Source: DAISKN01 sp963716925 | GTDB lineage: Bacteria > Acidobacteriota > Vicinamibacteria > Marinacidobacterales > SMYC01 | Length of the DNA: 64,000 nt | Reading direction: 5' to 3' | Assembly (NCBI GenBank): GCA_963716925.1 | Contig: CAVQUX010000010.1 | Location: 124,001-188,000 of the forward strand | Shown: positions 7,210 through 15,879 of the stretch, piece by piece | Numbering within the stretch: position 1 is the first letter of the stretch | Layout: the number at the start of each line of letters is the position of its first letter | Made by a program: the position numbers and the translations under genes | The notes under the pieces: model-generated | The model's database searches: none | Told to the model about the DNA's origin: nothing | Seen by the model: the letters and a program-made list of their open reading frames with translations, nothing else

Positions 7210-8048
7210 GCCTCGGGATCACGCTTCTCATCCTGCTCGCCGCGATCCTGCACGCCTCGTGGAACGCTCTCGTCAAGTCGAGCCGGGACCCACTGGTGGA
7301 GCTCGCGACCCTCAACCTGGCGGGAAGCATCGTTTCTCTCCCGCTCCTTCCCCTCCTCGGTCTTCCGGGCCTCGCCGTCGCTCCCTATCTCGCGGGCAAC
7401 GTTCTCTGCCACACCGCCTACTACACGCTGCTTCTCAATTCCTACGCCGCCGGCGGACTCTCCCTGGTCTACCCCATCGCGCGCGGCATGGGTCCGCTCC
7501 TCGTCGCCGCCGCCTCCGTTCCGCTTCTCGGCGAGCCCCTCGGCGGCAGGGCGCTCCTCGCCGTCGTTCTCATCGCCGTCTCGATCGCGAGCCTGGCGCT
7601 CGCGGGAGGGCGCCGGAACTTCCGCCCGCGCGCGGTGCTCCTGTCTCTCGCCACCGGAGCCACTATCGCCGCCTACACTCTCGTCGACGGCTCCGGCGCC
7701 CGCCAGGCCACGAATCCCGTCTCCTACATCGCCTGCCTCTTCGTTCTGGACGGCTTCGTGCTTCTCCCCGCCGTCTATCTTCGAAGACGCGGCATCGCGC
7801 TCGAGCGCATGCGGGCTCATTGGAAAACCGGAGCGCTCTCGGGGGTCCTGGCGGTCGCCGCCTACGGCATCGCCGTCTGGGCCATGACCCGGGCTCCGAT
7901 AGCTCTGGTGGCGGCGCTCCGCGAGACCAGTGTCGTGGTCGCCGCCATCGTCGGTGCGCTCTTCCTCGGCGAGCCCTTCGGGAAGCACCGCATCCTCGCC
8001 TCCATCGGAGTGGCGCTCGGCATAGTGCTCCTCCGCCTTTCGGGCTGA
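7206..8048 (+). CDS. EamA/DMT-family transporter (second of pair)
   Basis: 280 residues starting at TTG 7206 within the TTGA overlap. The start MSLGITLLILLAAILHASWNAL is the typical first helix of the family; the HASWN phrase is characteristic of EamA permeases. About ten membrane spans follow. The last helices include ALRETSVVVAAIVGALFLGE, a standard signature of the second EamA repeat. It is only distantly similar to its upstream neighbour, so the pair is not a recent duplication. The gene ends 12 bases before the UPF0270 gene, and all three appear to be one operon. Confidence 0.88.
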   Translation: MSLGITLLILLAAILHASWNALVKSSRDPLVELATLNLAGSIVSLPLLPLLGLPGLAVAPYLAGNVLCHTAYYTLLLNSYAAGGLSLVYPIARGMGPLLVAAASVPLLGEPLGGRALLAVVLIAVSIASLALAGGRRNFRPRAVLLSLATGATIAAYTLVDGSGARQATNPVSYIACLFVLDGFVLLPAVYLRRRGIALERMRAHWKTGALSGVLAVAAYGIAVWAMTRAPIALVAALRETSVVVAAIVGALFLGEPFGKHRILASIGVALGIVLLRLSG

Positions 8049-8060
8049 AGGAGGAAAGAC

Positions 8061-8288
8061 TTGAAGGAGGATGAGCGATTCGTTCCCGTCGACTACCGGG
8101 ACCTGAGCCCGGAGGCGCTGCGCGGGCTCATCGAGGAGTTCGTCTCCCGGGAAGGCACGGATTACGGGCTCGAGGAACGGAGCTTCGAGACCAAGGTGCG
8201 CGACGTGGCGCGACAGCTCGAATCGGGAGAGGTGCTCATCGTGTTCGACCTCCTGCAGGAGGCCGCCAACATCGTACGGGTGCGTTAG
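8061..8288 (+). CDS. UPF0270 (YheU-like) protein
   Basis: 75 residues, the usual length for this small cytoplasmic family. VPVDYRDLSPEALRGLIEEF and SREGTDYG, followed by QLESGEVLIVFD, match the YheU pattern (PF06794). The family's function is not established. It starts at TTG 8061, preceded by GGAGGAAAG about four bases upstream; no ATG is in frame nearby. It is the last gene of the EamA pair's operon and converges on the membrane protein ending at 8292. Confidence 0.88.
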   Translation: MKEDERFVPVDYRDLSPEALRGLIEEFVSREGTDYGLEERSFETKVRDVARQLESGEVLIVFDLLQEAANIVRVR

Positions 8289-8291
8289 CCC

Positions 8292-8726
8292 CTATTCCTT
8301 GTAGACCCAGGCCCCGAGGAGAGTGGCGACGGGAACCTCGACCAGTCCCCAGGCCGCCGGAAGCCACGTCAGCTTCGACGGCCACACGACGATCCCCGCA
8401 TCGATATAGACCGCGGCGTAGAGGTAGGACATCGCCCAGACCGCGAGCCCGGCGCAGAGCGCCGTCTTCGGCCCGGCGCCGAACCTCGGCCGAATCGCCG
8501 CGTAGGTCCAGACGGCGAGAATGCCGAGGACGAAGGTGATGCCGATGAGCCAGAAGAGCAGCGAGGGGCGAATGTCCATCTCGAGACCCAGGCGCTTCCA
8601 CTCTTCGAGCAGCTTCGCCCCATCGGCGCCCAGGACCCCCGCGTGCAGGAAAGCCTCGCTCGCATTCATGACGAGCCCGGCGACGAGCCCTCCCAGGATT
8701 ACCCGCGGCATGTTGATTTTGCCCAT
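8292..8726 (-). CDS. Four-span integral membrane protein of unknown function
   Basis: 144 residues with hydrophobic segments at about 7-28, 58-78, 88-108 and 118-140. No family is recognised with confidence. The first helix has a glycine-rich pattern (ILGGLVAGLVMNASE), followed by an acidic amphipathic loop (DGAKLLEEWKRLGLEMD). It ends in WVYKE. Three bases separate its end from the UPF0270 stop, so the two genes are convergent. It has its own upstream region of about 50 bases next to the histidine kinase stop at 8779. Confidence 0.75.
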   Translation of the reverse strand: MGKINMPRVILGGLVAGLVMNASEAFLHAGVLGADGAKLLEEWKRLGLEMDIRPSLLFWLIGITFVLGILAVWTYAAIRPRFGAGPKTALCAGLAVWAMSYLYAAVYIDAGIVVWPSKLTWLPAAWGLVEVPVATLLGAWVYKE

Positions 8727-8778
8727 GATCCCTCCATTTCGGGATCATGTCGGCCAACCCTCCGCTTCGCGAAAAAAA

Positions 8779-11700
8779 CTATCCGCGGGCGACGCTCCGG
8801 TCGGCGGGCATGGGGCTCCGCATGGACTCCAGGAGGTTCATCGGGAACCGGAGGATGAACCGGCTTCCCTTCCCCGGCCGGCTCTCGACGAGAATCTCCC
8901 CGGAGTGCCGCTTCAGGATGTTCTGCGAGGTGAACAGGCCCATGGTGGCGGACACGCGGTTTCCCCGCGTCTTCAGGCGAGGCTGGAAGAGGGTCTCCAT
9001 CTCCGAGGGGTCGATCCCGCGTCCGTCGTCCTGGAAGTGGACCTCGACGAAGCCGTCCCGGACGAGGGTTACGATCCGGATCGTGCCCGTCGTCTCGATG
9101 GCCTGCGATGCGTTCCGCAGGAGGTTCATGAACACCTGGTTCATCTCCGCAGGGTAGAACCCGACGGGAGGCACCGACCCGTAGTCCCTTTCGACCTTGA
9201 CCCGGCCCCTGAGCTCCGCCTCCATGAGAGTGAGCGCGCTCTCGAGCCCTTCGTGGACGTCCGTCACCCGGAACGACGACGCATCGAGCTGAATGAAGCT
9301 CTTGAGGCTCGCCGCGATGCGCGCGAGCCTTTCCGTCGCCACACCGGTCACCTGCGCGTTCGCCTTCAGAAGCTCGAGTGACTGATCGAACCCCGCCGCC
9401 TTCGAGCTCCCGCCGCCGTTCTCGAGAAGCCCCACGAGCTTCTGGGTCGAGAGCCTCGTCACCTCGCTCGCGCTCCGAAGAGCTCCGAGGGGAGTCGCGA
9501 GCTCGTGCACGAAGCTCGCCACCAGGTCTCCCAGCGCCGCCATCTTCTTCGATTCGATGAGCTCCGACTGCGTCGTCTGGAGTCTCAACAGGAGCTCTTC
9601 GAGCTCGTCCCGCTTCTCGCTGAGCTCCCGGGTGCGCTCGGCGACCTCCCGCTCGAGCTCCGCCCGGTGCCGATTGATCTTCCGCACCCGGGCCTTGTAT
9701 CCGAACAAGGCGACGGCGAGCGCGAAGAGCGCGGCGAGTCCCTTGAACCAGGTCGTGGCCCAGAACGGAGGGACGACGGTGAACCGCACCTTCGCGCCCT
9801 CGTCGTTCCAGACGCCGTTGTCGTTCGAGCCTTTCACGTGAAACGTGTAGTCGCCCGCGGGAAGGTTGGTGTAGGTGGCGTAGCGCCGCTCCTTCACGTA
9901 CTCCCACTCGTCGACGAACCCCTCGAGCCGGTAGGCGTACTCGTTCTTCTCCGGCGCCGAAAAATCGAGGGCGGCGAACTCGAAGGAGATCACCCGGTCC
10001 TTGTGAGAGAGGCGGAAAGGTCCGGCGTTCTCGGGGAGCTCCCGCGGATGCCGGGGATCGTCGAGGACGCCGCTCTCTCCGATCACGCGAAAGTCGGTGA
10101 TGACCACCTCGGGCACGTGGGGATTCACCGCGACCTGGTCGGGAAAGAAAGCGTTGAACCCGTGCTTTCCGCCGAAGAACATCTGGCCCTGTGCGTTTCG
10201 ATAATAGGAGCCGAAGAGAAACTCGTTGTCCTGGAGGCCGTCCTTGACGTCGAAGTTCCGGAAGGTCTTCTTCTCGGGATCGAACTGCGAGATGCCCTTG
10301 TTGGTCGAAAGCCAGAGGGAACCGCTCGCGTCCTCGAGGATTCCGTAGACCACGTCGTTGGGCAGACCATCCTTCTCGGTGAAGTGGGCGAAGCTCCTGG
10401 TCTCGCGATCCAGGAGGTTGAGGCCGACGAAGGTGCCGACCCACAGATTTCCCTCCCGATCCTCGAGAATGGAGAGCCCCGCTTTGTCGGTCATGCTTCC
10501 CTGGCCGTCCATGCGGAAGCCATAACGGGTGAAACAGTCGCATTCCGGATCGTAGGCGTTGAGACCGTTCGAGGTCCCCACCCAGATTCCGCCTTCGCGA
10601 TCCTCGTACAAGGAGTAGACGAGATCGTCGCTGAGGCTCCGGGGGTTCGCGGGATCGTTCTCGTACCGCCGGAACTTTCCTGATTCGCCCTCCCCGCCCG
10701 CATCGGCGTCCATGCGGCTCAGACCCGAGAGGTGCGTCCCGACCCAGAGCCGGCCCTCGCGGTCGTAGAGGAGGTTTCGCACCCGGTCTCCCGAGAGGCT
10801 CTCCGGGTCCGCGGGATCGTGGCGGAAGCGGGTGAATCCATCCCGTTCGGGATCGAATCGACTCAGCCCCCCGCCGAAAGTGCCGACCCAGACGGATCCG
10901 CTGCCGTCGCCTACGATGCTGTAGACGGCATCGCCGGAAAGCGACGTCGGGTCGTTCGCGTCGTGCCGGTAATAGATATAGGAAACGCTCTCGCGTTCGA
11001 ATCGGTTCACCCCGCCGTCCGTGCCGATCCAGAGGCTGCCGGGGGTCTCGTAGAACGCGCGGACGGTGTCGTTGTTGATCTTGGCTGGAAACCGGTTGTT
11101 CTTGTGGTAGTGCGGGAAGCGAGTGTCCTTCAAATCCACGCGATTCAGCCCGTCCCCGAACGTCCCAACCCAGAGGAGTCCCGTCGAATCTTCGTAGAGG
11201 GAGCGGATCTGGTTCGAGCTCGGGGCCCCGGCTTCCCCAGGGACGGCGGCGAGCTGGCCGATTCTCCCGCTCGGGGTAATCTGCGTGAGCCCGTCGTCCT
11301 CGGTTCCCACCCAGACGGAGCCGGACTCCCCCGAACCGACCGCTCGCACCGAGAGCCCGGAGAGCTGCGGCGTCGGGTCCCTCTGGATCTCTCCCGAGTC
11401 GCGGTCGAGGAAGAACAAGCCGGTCGAGGTGGCGATCCAGAGTCGATTTCTCGCCCGATCGTCGGCGAAACTGCGCACCGTCCAGGCCGCTCCGGGCTCG
11501 ACCCCGGCAGCGGATCGCCGGTGGAATTCGCCGCTTCCGGCGTCGCGGGTGGCGAGGCCCTCGAGCGTTCCGACCCAAAGGACTCCATCTGGATCGAGGT
11601 GCAGCGATCGGATCGAGTCATGAGGAAGGCCCGTTTCATCCCCTTCCAATGGATGGAAGTTCTCCACCTTCTCGCGCGCGGGATCGAGTCGGCTCAATCC

Positions 11701-12150
11701 GCCGTTGGTTCCGACCCACAGATACCCTTCCCGGTCCTCCGCGATCGCGTGGATCGAATCGTCGGCGATTCCCTCGCCCGGGTCCGATCCCGCGAAGAAG
11801 CGCCGGAACTTCCCCGTTGACCGATCGAACGCGTTGAGGCCGAGGTTGGTGCCCACCCAGAGGACGCCCCCCCGATCCTCGTAGAGCGTCCGGACGTAGT
11901 TGTCGCTCAGGCTTCCCGGATCCTCGGGATCGCGCTTGAAGGTGACGAAACGGTAGCCGTCGTACTTGTTCAGGCCGTCGTCGGTGCCGAACCACATGAA
12001 CCCGCGATGGTCCCTGAGGATGCTGCGGACGTTGCTCTGCGAGAGACCGTCGTCGGTCGAGAACCGCTCGAATCGACGCTCCGCCTGGGCCTCGAGACCC
12101 GAAGGCACGAGGAGGGCGACGAACACGAGAACCCCAGCGGAAATCCGCAT
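8779..12150 (-). CDS. Two-component sensor histidine kinase with double beta-propeller sensor
   Basis: 1123 residues. It begins with a signal-like helix (MRISAGVLVFVALLVPSGLEA). About fourteen blades of the 'two-component regulator propeller' type follow, each carrying a WVGT/WFGT-like motif and a G-L-x-x-x-D turn, enough for two seven-bladed propellers outside the membrane. A Y_Y_Y domain follows (about 690-790), then one membrane span near 800 and a coiled coil (ELEREVAERTRELSEKRDEL). The dimerisation/phosphoacceptor His is near 880 in FVHELATPLG. The ATPase domain has NLLRNASQAI (N box) and DDGRGI (G1). There is no receiver or DNA-binding domain, and no response regulator lies nearby, so the partner is encoded elsewhere. 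Polysaccharide sensing is typical for related hybrid proteins, but the ligand is unknown here. Confidence 0.92.
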   Translation of the reverse strand: MRISAGVLVFVALLVPSGLEAQAERRFERFSTDDGLSQSNVRSILRDHRGFMWFGTDDGLNKYDGYRFVTFKRDPEDPGSLSDNYVRTLYEDRGGVLWVGTNLGLNAFDRSTGKFRRFFAGSDPGEGIADDSIHAIAEDREGYLWVGTNGGLSRLDPAREKVENFHPLEGDETGLPHDSIRSLHLDPDGVLWVGTLEGLATRDAGSGEFHRRSAAGVEPGAAWTVRSFADDRARNRLWIATSTGLFFLDRDSGEIQRDPTPQLSGLSVRAVGSGESGSVWVGTEDDGLTQITPSGRIGQLAAVPGEAGAPSSNQIRSLYEDSTGLLWVGTFGDGLNRVDLKDTRFPHYHKNNRFPAKINNDTVRAFYETPGSLWIGTDGGVNRFERESVSYIYYRHDANDPTSLSGDAVYSIVGDGSGSVWVGTFGGGLSRFDPERDGFTRFRHDPADPESLSGDRVRNLLYDREGRLWVGTHLSGLSRMDADAGGEGESGKFRRYENDPANPRSLSDDLVYSLYEDREGGIWVGTSNGLNAYDPECDCFTRYGFRMDGQGSMTDKAGLSILEDREGNLWVGTFVGLNLLDRETRSFAHFTEKDGLPNDVVYGILEDASGSLWLSTNKGISQFDPEKKTFRNFDVKDGLQDNEFLFGSYYRNAQGQMFFGGKHGFNAFFPDQVAVNPHVPEVVITDFRVIGESGVLDDPRHPRELPENAGPFRLSHKDRVISFEFAALDFSAPEKNEYAYRLEGFVDEWEYVKERRYATYTNLPAGDYTFHVKGSNDNGVWNDEGAKVRFTVVPPFWATTWFKGLAALFALAVALFGYKARVRKINRHRAELEREVAERTRELSEKRDELEELLLRLQTTQSELIESKKMAALGDLVASFVHELATPLGALRSASEVTRLSTQKLVGLLENGGGSSKAAGFDQSLELLKANAQVTGVATERLARIAASLKSFIQLDASSFRVTDVHEGLESALTLMEAELRGRVKVERDYGSVPPVGFYPAEMNQVFMNLLRNASQAIETTGTIRIVTLVRDGFVEVHFQDDGRGIDPSEMETLFQPRLKTRGNRVSATMGLFTSQNILKRHSGEILVESRPGKGSRFILRFPMNLLESMRSPMPADRSVARG

Positions 12151-12206
12151 CGGATGCGCCCCATTCTACCCCAGGCTCTCCCGCGGGTTGGATATACTCC
12201 ACCGCC

Positions 12207-13709
12207 ATGCGCCCAGAAATCGTACTCGTTATCACCTTCGTCACCGCCGCTTCGGGCTTCGCTTCTCAGGAACCGACGCTCGCCATCGTGGGAGCCACGC
12301 TCATCGACGGCAACGGCGGGCCGCCTCTTCCGAACGCCGTCGTGGTGATCCGGGACGGTCGCATCGCCGACGTCGGTCCCTCGTCGACTCCCGTTCCCTC
12401 CGGCGCGCGGACCGTCGACGCCTCGGGAAAGTTCCTGACTCCGGGCTTCATCGACACCAACGTTCATCTGTCTCTCTACGGAGGCCACACCGGGGAACGC
12501 TACGAGACCCTCGTCCGCTACGAGGATCGCCACGAGGAAGTCGTCCTGGAGTCGGCGCAGCTCCAGCTGAAGTACGGGGTCACCACGGTGCGCGACAGCT
12601 ACGGCGTCCTCCCCCCTCTTCTCGCGGTTCGAGACCGCATCGAGCGCGGCGAGGCGGTGGGCTCGCGGATTCTGGCGGCCGGTAACATCGTCGGCTGGGG
12701 CGGGCCGTTCTCCATGACCTTCAGCTTGATCCCGGAAGAGGGGCTCACGCTCTTCCAGGAGCGAATGAACGAGCTCGTCGCACAAGGCGCGGGCGAAGAT
12801 CTGATGGACATGACGCCGTCCGAGCTTCGCGCGGCGATCAACGCCTACCTCGACAAGGGAGTGAACTTCGTGAAGTACGGCGGCACCGGACATACGTCGA
12901 TGCCGACGCTCATCGGGTTCTCTCCCGAGGCTCAGAGGGTACTGGTCGAGGAGACCCACCGGCGCGGCCTCGTTGCCGAGACCCACTCGACGAGCCTCGA
13001 AGGACTGCGCCTTTCCCTCGAGGCGGGGGTGGACCTGGTGCAGCATCCGGAGATCGTGGAGCCGCGGGAGATCACCGACGAGCTCGTGGCGCTCTTCCGC
13101 GAGCGGGACGCCATCTGCTCGATGCTCGTCAATACCATAACCGGCCCCGCCTGGAAGGAGCACATCGAGAAGCAGGAGGCGGCGAAGAAAAAGCTGGAGG
13201 AGGCCAGGGACGCTCTTACCGGACACCAAGGGAAAGCGGATAAGCGGGAGCTCACTCAGGCGGAGCGGCGCCGTCAGGCGGAGGAGATGGGAGAGTCTCT
13301 CGAGACCCGGCGGCGGAACGCTATGAAGCTCATCGCCGGAGGGTGCCGCGTGACCGTCGGCACCGACAACTATCGGGCGGCGGCGCCGGAGTTCGCGCGG
13401 AAGCCGAAGCCCGGCTACCAGGACCCTGGAGAAGGAACGATCGTGGCAATCGAGGGGCTGGTGGAGCTGGGGATGACCCCGGGGCAGGCGATCGTCTCCG
13501 CCACCAGAAACGGCGCCATCGCGTGCCGCGCGCTTCTTGACTTCGGAACGATCGAGAAGGGGAAGCGAGCCGACCTCCTGCTGCTCGACGCCGATCCTCT
13601 CCAGAGCATCTCGAACATCCGCAAGCTCGGCATGGTGATGAAGGGCGGAACCGTCGTCCCCATCGACGAGCTCCCGGAGAATCCCGTCTATTACCGTCGA
13701 GGCAACTGA
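12207..13709 (+). CDS. Secreted metal-dependent amidohydrolase
   Basis: 500 residues with a signal peptide (MRPEIVLVITFVTAASGFASQ). It belongs to the imidazolonepropionase-like branch of the amidohydrolase superfamily. Metal-site elements are the strand-1 motif FIDTNVHLSL, the bridging Lys in VNFVKYGG, His in VAETHST and DLVQHPE, and Asp in VTVGTDNY. The strand-1 motif reads Asn-Val-His where the superfamily usually has His-x-His. A lysine-rich, coiled insertion (EKQEAAKKKLEEARDAL) precedes the last metal ligand. The substrate is unknown; cyclic amides or peptides are the usual guess. It is divergent from the sensor kinase across 56 bases and convergent with the RodZ-like gene. Confidence 0.88.
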   Translation: MRPEIVLVITFVTAASGFASQEPTLAIVGATLIDGNGGPPLPNAVVVIRDGRIADVGPSSTPVPSGARTVDASGKFLTPGFIDTNVHLSLYGGHTGERYETLVRYEDRHEEVVLESAQLQLKYGVTTVRDSYGVLPPLLAVRDRIERGEAVGSRILAAGNIVGWGGPFSMTFSLIPEEGLTLFQERMNELVAQGAGEDLMDMTPSELRAAINAYLDKGVNFVKYGGTGHTSMPTLIGFSPEAQRVLVEETHRRGLVAETHSTSLEGLRLSLEAGVDLVQHPEIVEPREITDELVALFRERDAICSMLVNTITGPAWKEHIEKQEAAKKKLEEARDALTGHQGKADKRELTQAERRRQAEEMGESLETRRRNAMKLIAGGCRVTVGTDNYRAAAPEFARKPKPGYQDPGEGTIVAIEGLVELGMTPGQAIVSATRNGAIACRALLDFGTIEKGKRADLLLLDADPLQSISNIRKLGMVMKGGTVVPIDELPENPVYYRRGN

Positions 13710-13746
13710 CCCATGCTGAGCCGGCCTGAAGGAAAAGCCTTCCGCC

Positions 13747-14601
13747 TCACTCCAGGCAGAGGAACTGCTCGCGCGCGAGGACCCGGCCGGTCTCGTCGCG
13801 CGCCTCGACGGCCCAGTTGCCGCTCGCACCCTCCGGAAGGGTGAGCCGGGAGAACGTGCGCCAATGGGAGCCGCCGATCTGGAGGTCCGCTCTCATCACG
13901 GGCTTCCCTTCGTGGAGCCAGTAATGGCGGATGACCCCCCCGGGCTTCGCCGCGACGACCCGGGTCCAGAACAGGACTCGTTCTCCCTCGTGGAACCGGT
14001 CGGCCACTCCGGTCGGCGCGTGGTCGACGACACCGGTGCCGAGAGCCGATTCGGAAACCGAGATCGCGGCCGCGCCAGTCGGCGCTTTCTCCGGAGGCGG
14101 CTCCGGCCCGGGCCCGGACTCCGTCGGGGGCTCAGGGGTGGACGCCGCGGCCTGCGGGGTCTCGACGAGACGCTCCGGTGCGGGAACCACCGGCGCGGAG
14201 CCGACGCTGAGCCGCCACAGGGCGAAGATCAGCGCCGCGAAAACGATCGCCCCGGGTAGCCATAACGGGGGAAAACGCTTCGGCTCCGGACGGCTCTCGA
14301 GGAGATGCGCGAGCTCCCGGATCGCCCTCTCCCGGCTCTCCGCGGGCCCGAGTCCCCTGTCCGCCTCCTGCGAGCGATACGCGTGGAGCATCGGCTCGGG
14401 ATCGATGCCCAGGAACTCGGCGTACGAGCGGAGGTAGCTCCTCCCGAAAGGGCCGCTCGGCAGGGACTCGAGATCGCCCCTTTCCAGGGCATCGAGGTGA
14501 TGTCGCGCGATGCGCGTCGCGGTAGCGACGATATCCAGCGGAACGCCGCGCTCCTCGCGGACGCGCCTGAGCGTCTCTCCAAAAGCACCAGTCTCGACCA
14601 A
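13747..14601 (-). CDS. RodZ-like HTH membrane protein with C-terminal DUF2914
   Basis: 284 residues from TTG 14601 (MVETGAFGETLRRVREERGV); the frame stays open further upstream, but those residues do not look like the family. The N-terminal HTH_25 (Xre/RodZ-type) domain reads LRRVREERGVPLDIVATATRI...YLRSYAEFLGIDP. One membrane span follows at about 135-155. A Pro/Glu/Ser-rich linker comes next, then an outer domain whose HYWLHEGKPVMRADLQIGG and SHWRTFSRL match DUF2914. RodZ proteins link MreB to the cell envelope; whether this one does is inference. The HTH plus DUF2914 order is known from other acidobacteria and delta-proteobacteria. It converges on the amidohydrolase. Confidence 0.8.
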   Translation of the reverse strand: MVETGAFGETLRRVREERGVPLDIVATATRIARHHLDALERGDLESLPSGPFGRSYLRSYAEFLGIDPEPMLHAYRSQEADRGLGPAESRERAIRELAHLLESRPEPKRFPPLWLPGAIVFAALIFALWRLSVGSAPVVPAPERLVETPQAAASTPEPPTESGPGPEPPPEKAPTGAAAISVSESALGTGVVDHAPTGVADRFHEGERVLFWTRVVAAKPGGVIRHYWLHEGKPVMRADLQIGGSHWRTFSRLTLPEGASGNWAVEARDETGRVLAREQFLCLE

Positions 14602-14739
14602 GCGGCAACTCCAGGCGGAGATGCGGTCGGCGCGCTCGGTCCCGAACTCCGTCCCTACATTATTACCGCGGTTCTCTGGAATATGGTAGCCTTTAGGTCT
14701 CCGAATCAGAACCGACGCGCCGGATCCTGAGGAGGATCG

Positions 14740-14940
14740 ATGCACGAGCCAGCTTGCTCTTGCGGCCACGCTTTGGCGCGCCACGGCGACTCACGAGGGG
14801 CTTGCAGGGAGAGCACCTGCCGGTGTCCGCAGTATCGAACCGAGTCCCTCTCCGGAGTGTACAACCTCGGCTTCGCCCGCCGGCTCCTCCAGAAGCACTC
14901 GGGAAGGCCGCTTCTCGGAAGGCGACCGCCAGCGAGCTGA
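14740..14940 (+). CDS. Small cysteine-rich protein, probable zinc binder
   Basis: 66 residues with a strong AGGAGG site seven bases before ATG 14740. The N-terminal half has the pattern C-x-C-G-H-x4-H-x6-C-x4-C-x-C (CSCGHALARHGD then CRESTCRC), enough ligands for one or two zinc ions. The C-terminal half is basic (ARRLLQKHSGRPLLGRR). No family is recognised; short CxCGHxxxxH proteins of this kind occur in many soil bacteria without known function. It is divergent from the RodZ-like gene. Confidence 0.65.
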   Translation: MHEPACSCGHALARHGDSRGACRESTCRCPQYRTESLSGVYNLGFARRLLQKHSGRPLLGRRPPAS

Positions 14941-15139
14941 AATCGCGTCTGTCTTCCTTACACAGCGCGGAACTCTCGTCTATGGAATGGTTTGAGCGCC
15001 AGAGGGTCGCGCAAACGAACGGAGCTCGTCGGGCAGCCTTACGTAGGGACTCGCCCGCATGCCTGTAGAATCAGCAAGTTAGGGCCGGCACGGAAGTTGC
15101 TCGGGATCTCCCGGTTTTGGCTCAAACAGGGGGATTCCA

Positions 15140-15877
15140 ATGAAATTCAGCAACCGTCGGTTTCTTGCCATTGCGCTCGCCGCCGTGCTCCTCGCTCCCA
15201 TGAGCGCCACCGCCGCGATTACCATCGACTTCTCGTCCATCGGGGCTCCGGGTGACCTGGGTTCGTCGACGTTCGTCGATGGAAGTGGGCTGATCGTCCA
15301 GGGCTTCCACTACGACCTGAATAGCAGTGCCTGGACCGGTGCGGGGGCGAACCTCTACGTTCGGGACGAGCCCAACGACCACGGACTTGGCATTTGCAGT
15401 CCGACCGACAGAGTGAATCAGGGGAACCTGTGCCCGGGTCCCAGCGGCGGGGGCGACTGGAACGAGCTCGACAACGAGGACGCCTCGGAGCTCATCCGGC
15501 TTACCCTACCCGCGGGCTACGAGTGGGTCAGCGTCCAGCTCTCCTCGCTGGACGCCAACAACGGGAGCGCCTTCGAGTACGGTCAGCTCTGGGCCGACCT
15601 CGATGGAGATCCCAGCTCGCTCGACACGGTCCTCTGGCAGTTCCGGGGCGACGGACCCGTCGAACCGTCCTTCCTCATTCCGGGTTCCGCGTCCACAGCA
15701 CACTATCTTTTCTTCGAGCCCTTCGACTGGTCGATCAGCGGGCTGAGCACCAATAACGACTTCCTCGTCTACCAGGCGACGATCGATCGACCCGCTCGCG
15801 ACGTGGTCGAGCCGGGCTCGATCGGTATCCTGGCAATCGGACTCCTGGCGCTCGGCGGAATCCGCCGGAAGGGTTAG
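15140..15877 (+). CDS. PEP-CTERM secreted protein
   Basis: 245 residues. It has a Sec signal peptide (RRFLAIALAAVLLAPMSATAA), a beta-rich middle with an SDANN/ELDNEDASE acidic region, and a C-terminal sorting signal VEPGSIGILAIGLLALGG followed by IRRKG. That signal is a proline-glycine motif, a hydrophobic span and a basic end, which an exosortase cleaves during export of surface or matrix proteins in exopolysaccharide producers. No exosortase is in the window. The middle is not assigned to a domain; it resembles uncharacterised beta-sandwich PEP-CTERM proteins. It has an A-rich leader with GGGGG about nine bases before the ATG and converges on the TPR gene three bases away. The 199 bases before it (14941-15139) hold nothing I can identify. 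Confidence 0.88.
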   Translation: MKFSNRRFLAIALAAVLLAPMSATAAITIDFSSIGAPGDLGSSTFVDGSGLIVQGFHYDLNSSAWTGAGANLYVRDEPNDHGLGICSPTDRVNQGNLCPGPSGGGDWNELDNEDASELIRLTLPAGYEWVSVQLSSLDANNGSAFEYGQLWADLDGDPSSLDTVLWQFRGDGPVEPSFLIPGSASTAHYLFFEPFDWSISGLSTNNDFLVYQATIDRPARDVVEPGSIGILAIGLLALGGIRRKG

Positions 15878-15879
15878 TT

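Noticed and set aside
8699..11578. A 959-codon frame inside the histidine kinase region, same strand
   Set aside because: It is the out-of-frame shadow of the kinase; the correct frame shows all propeller and kinase motifs.
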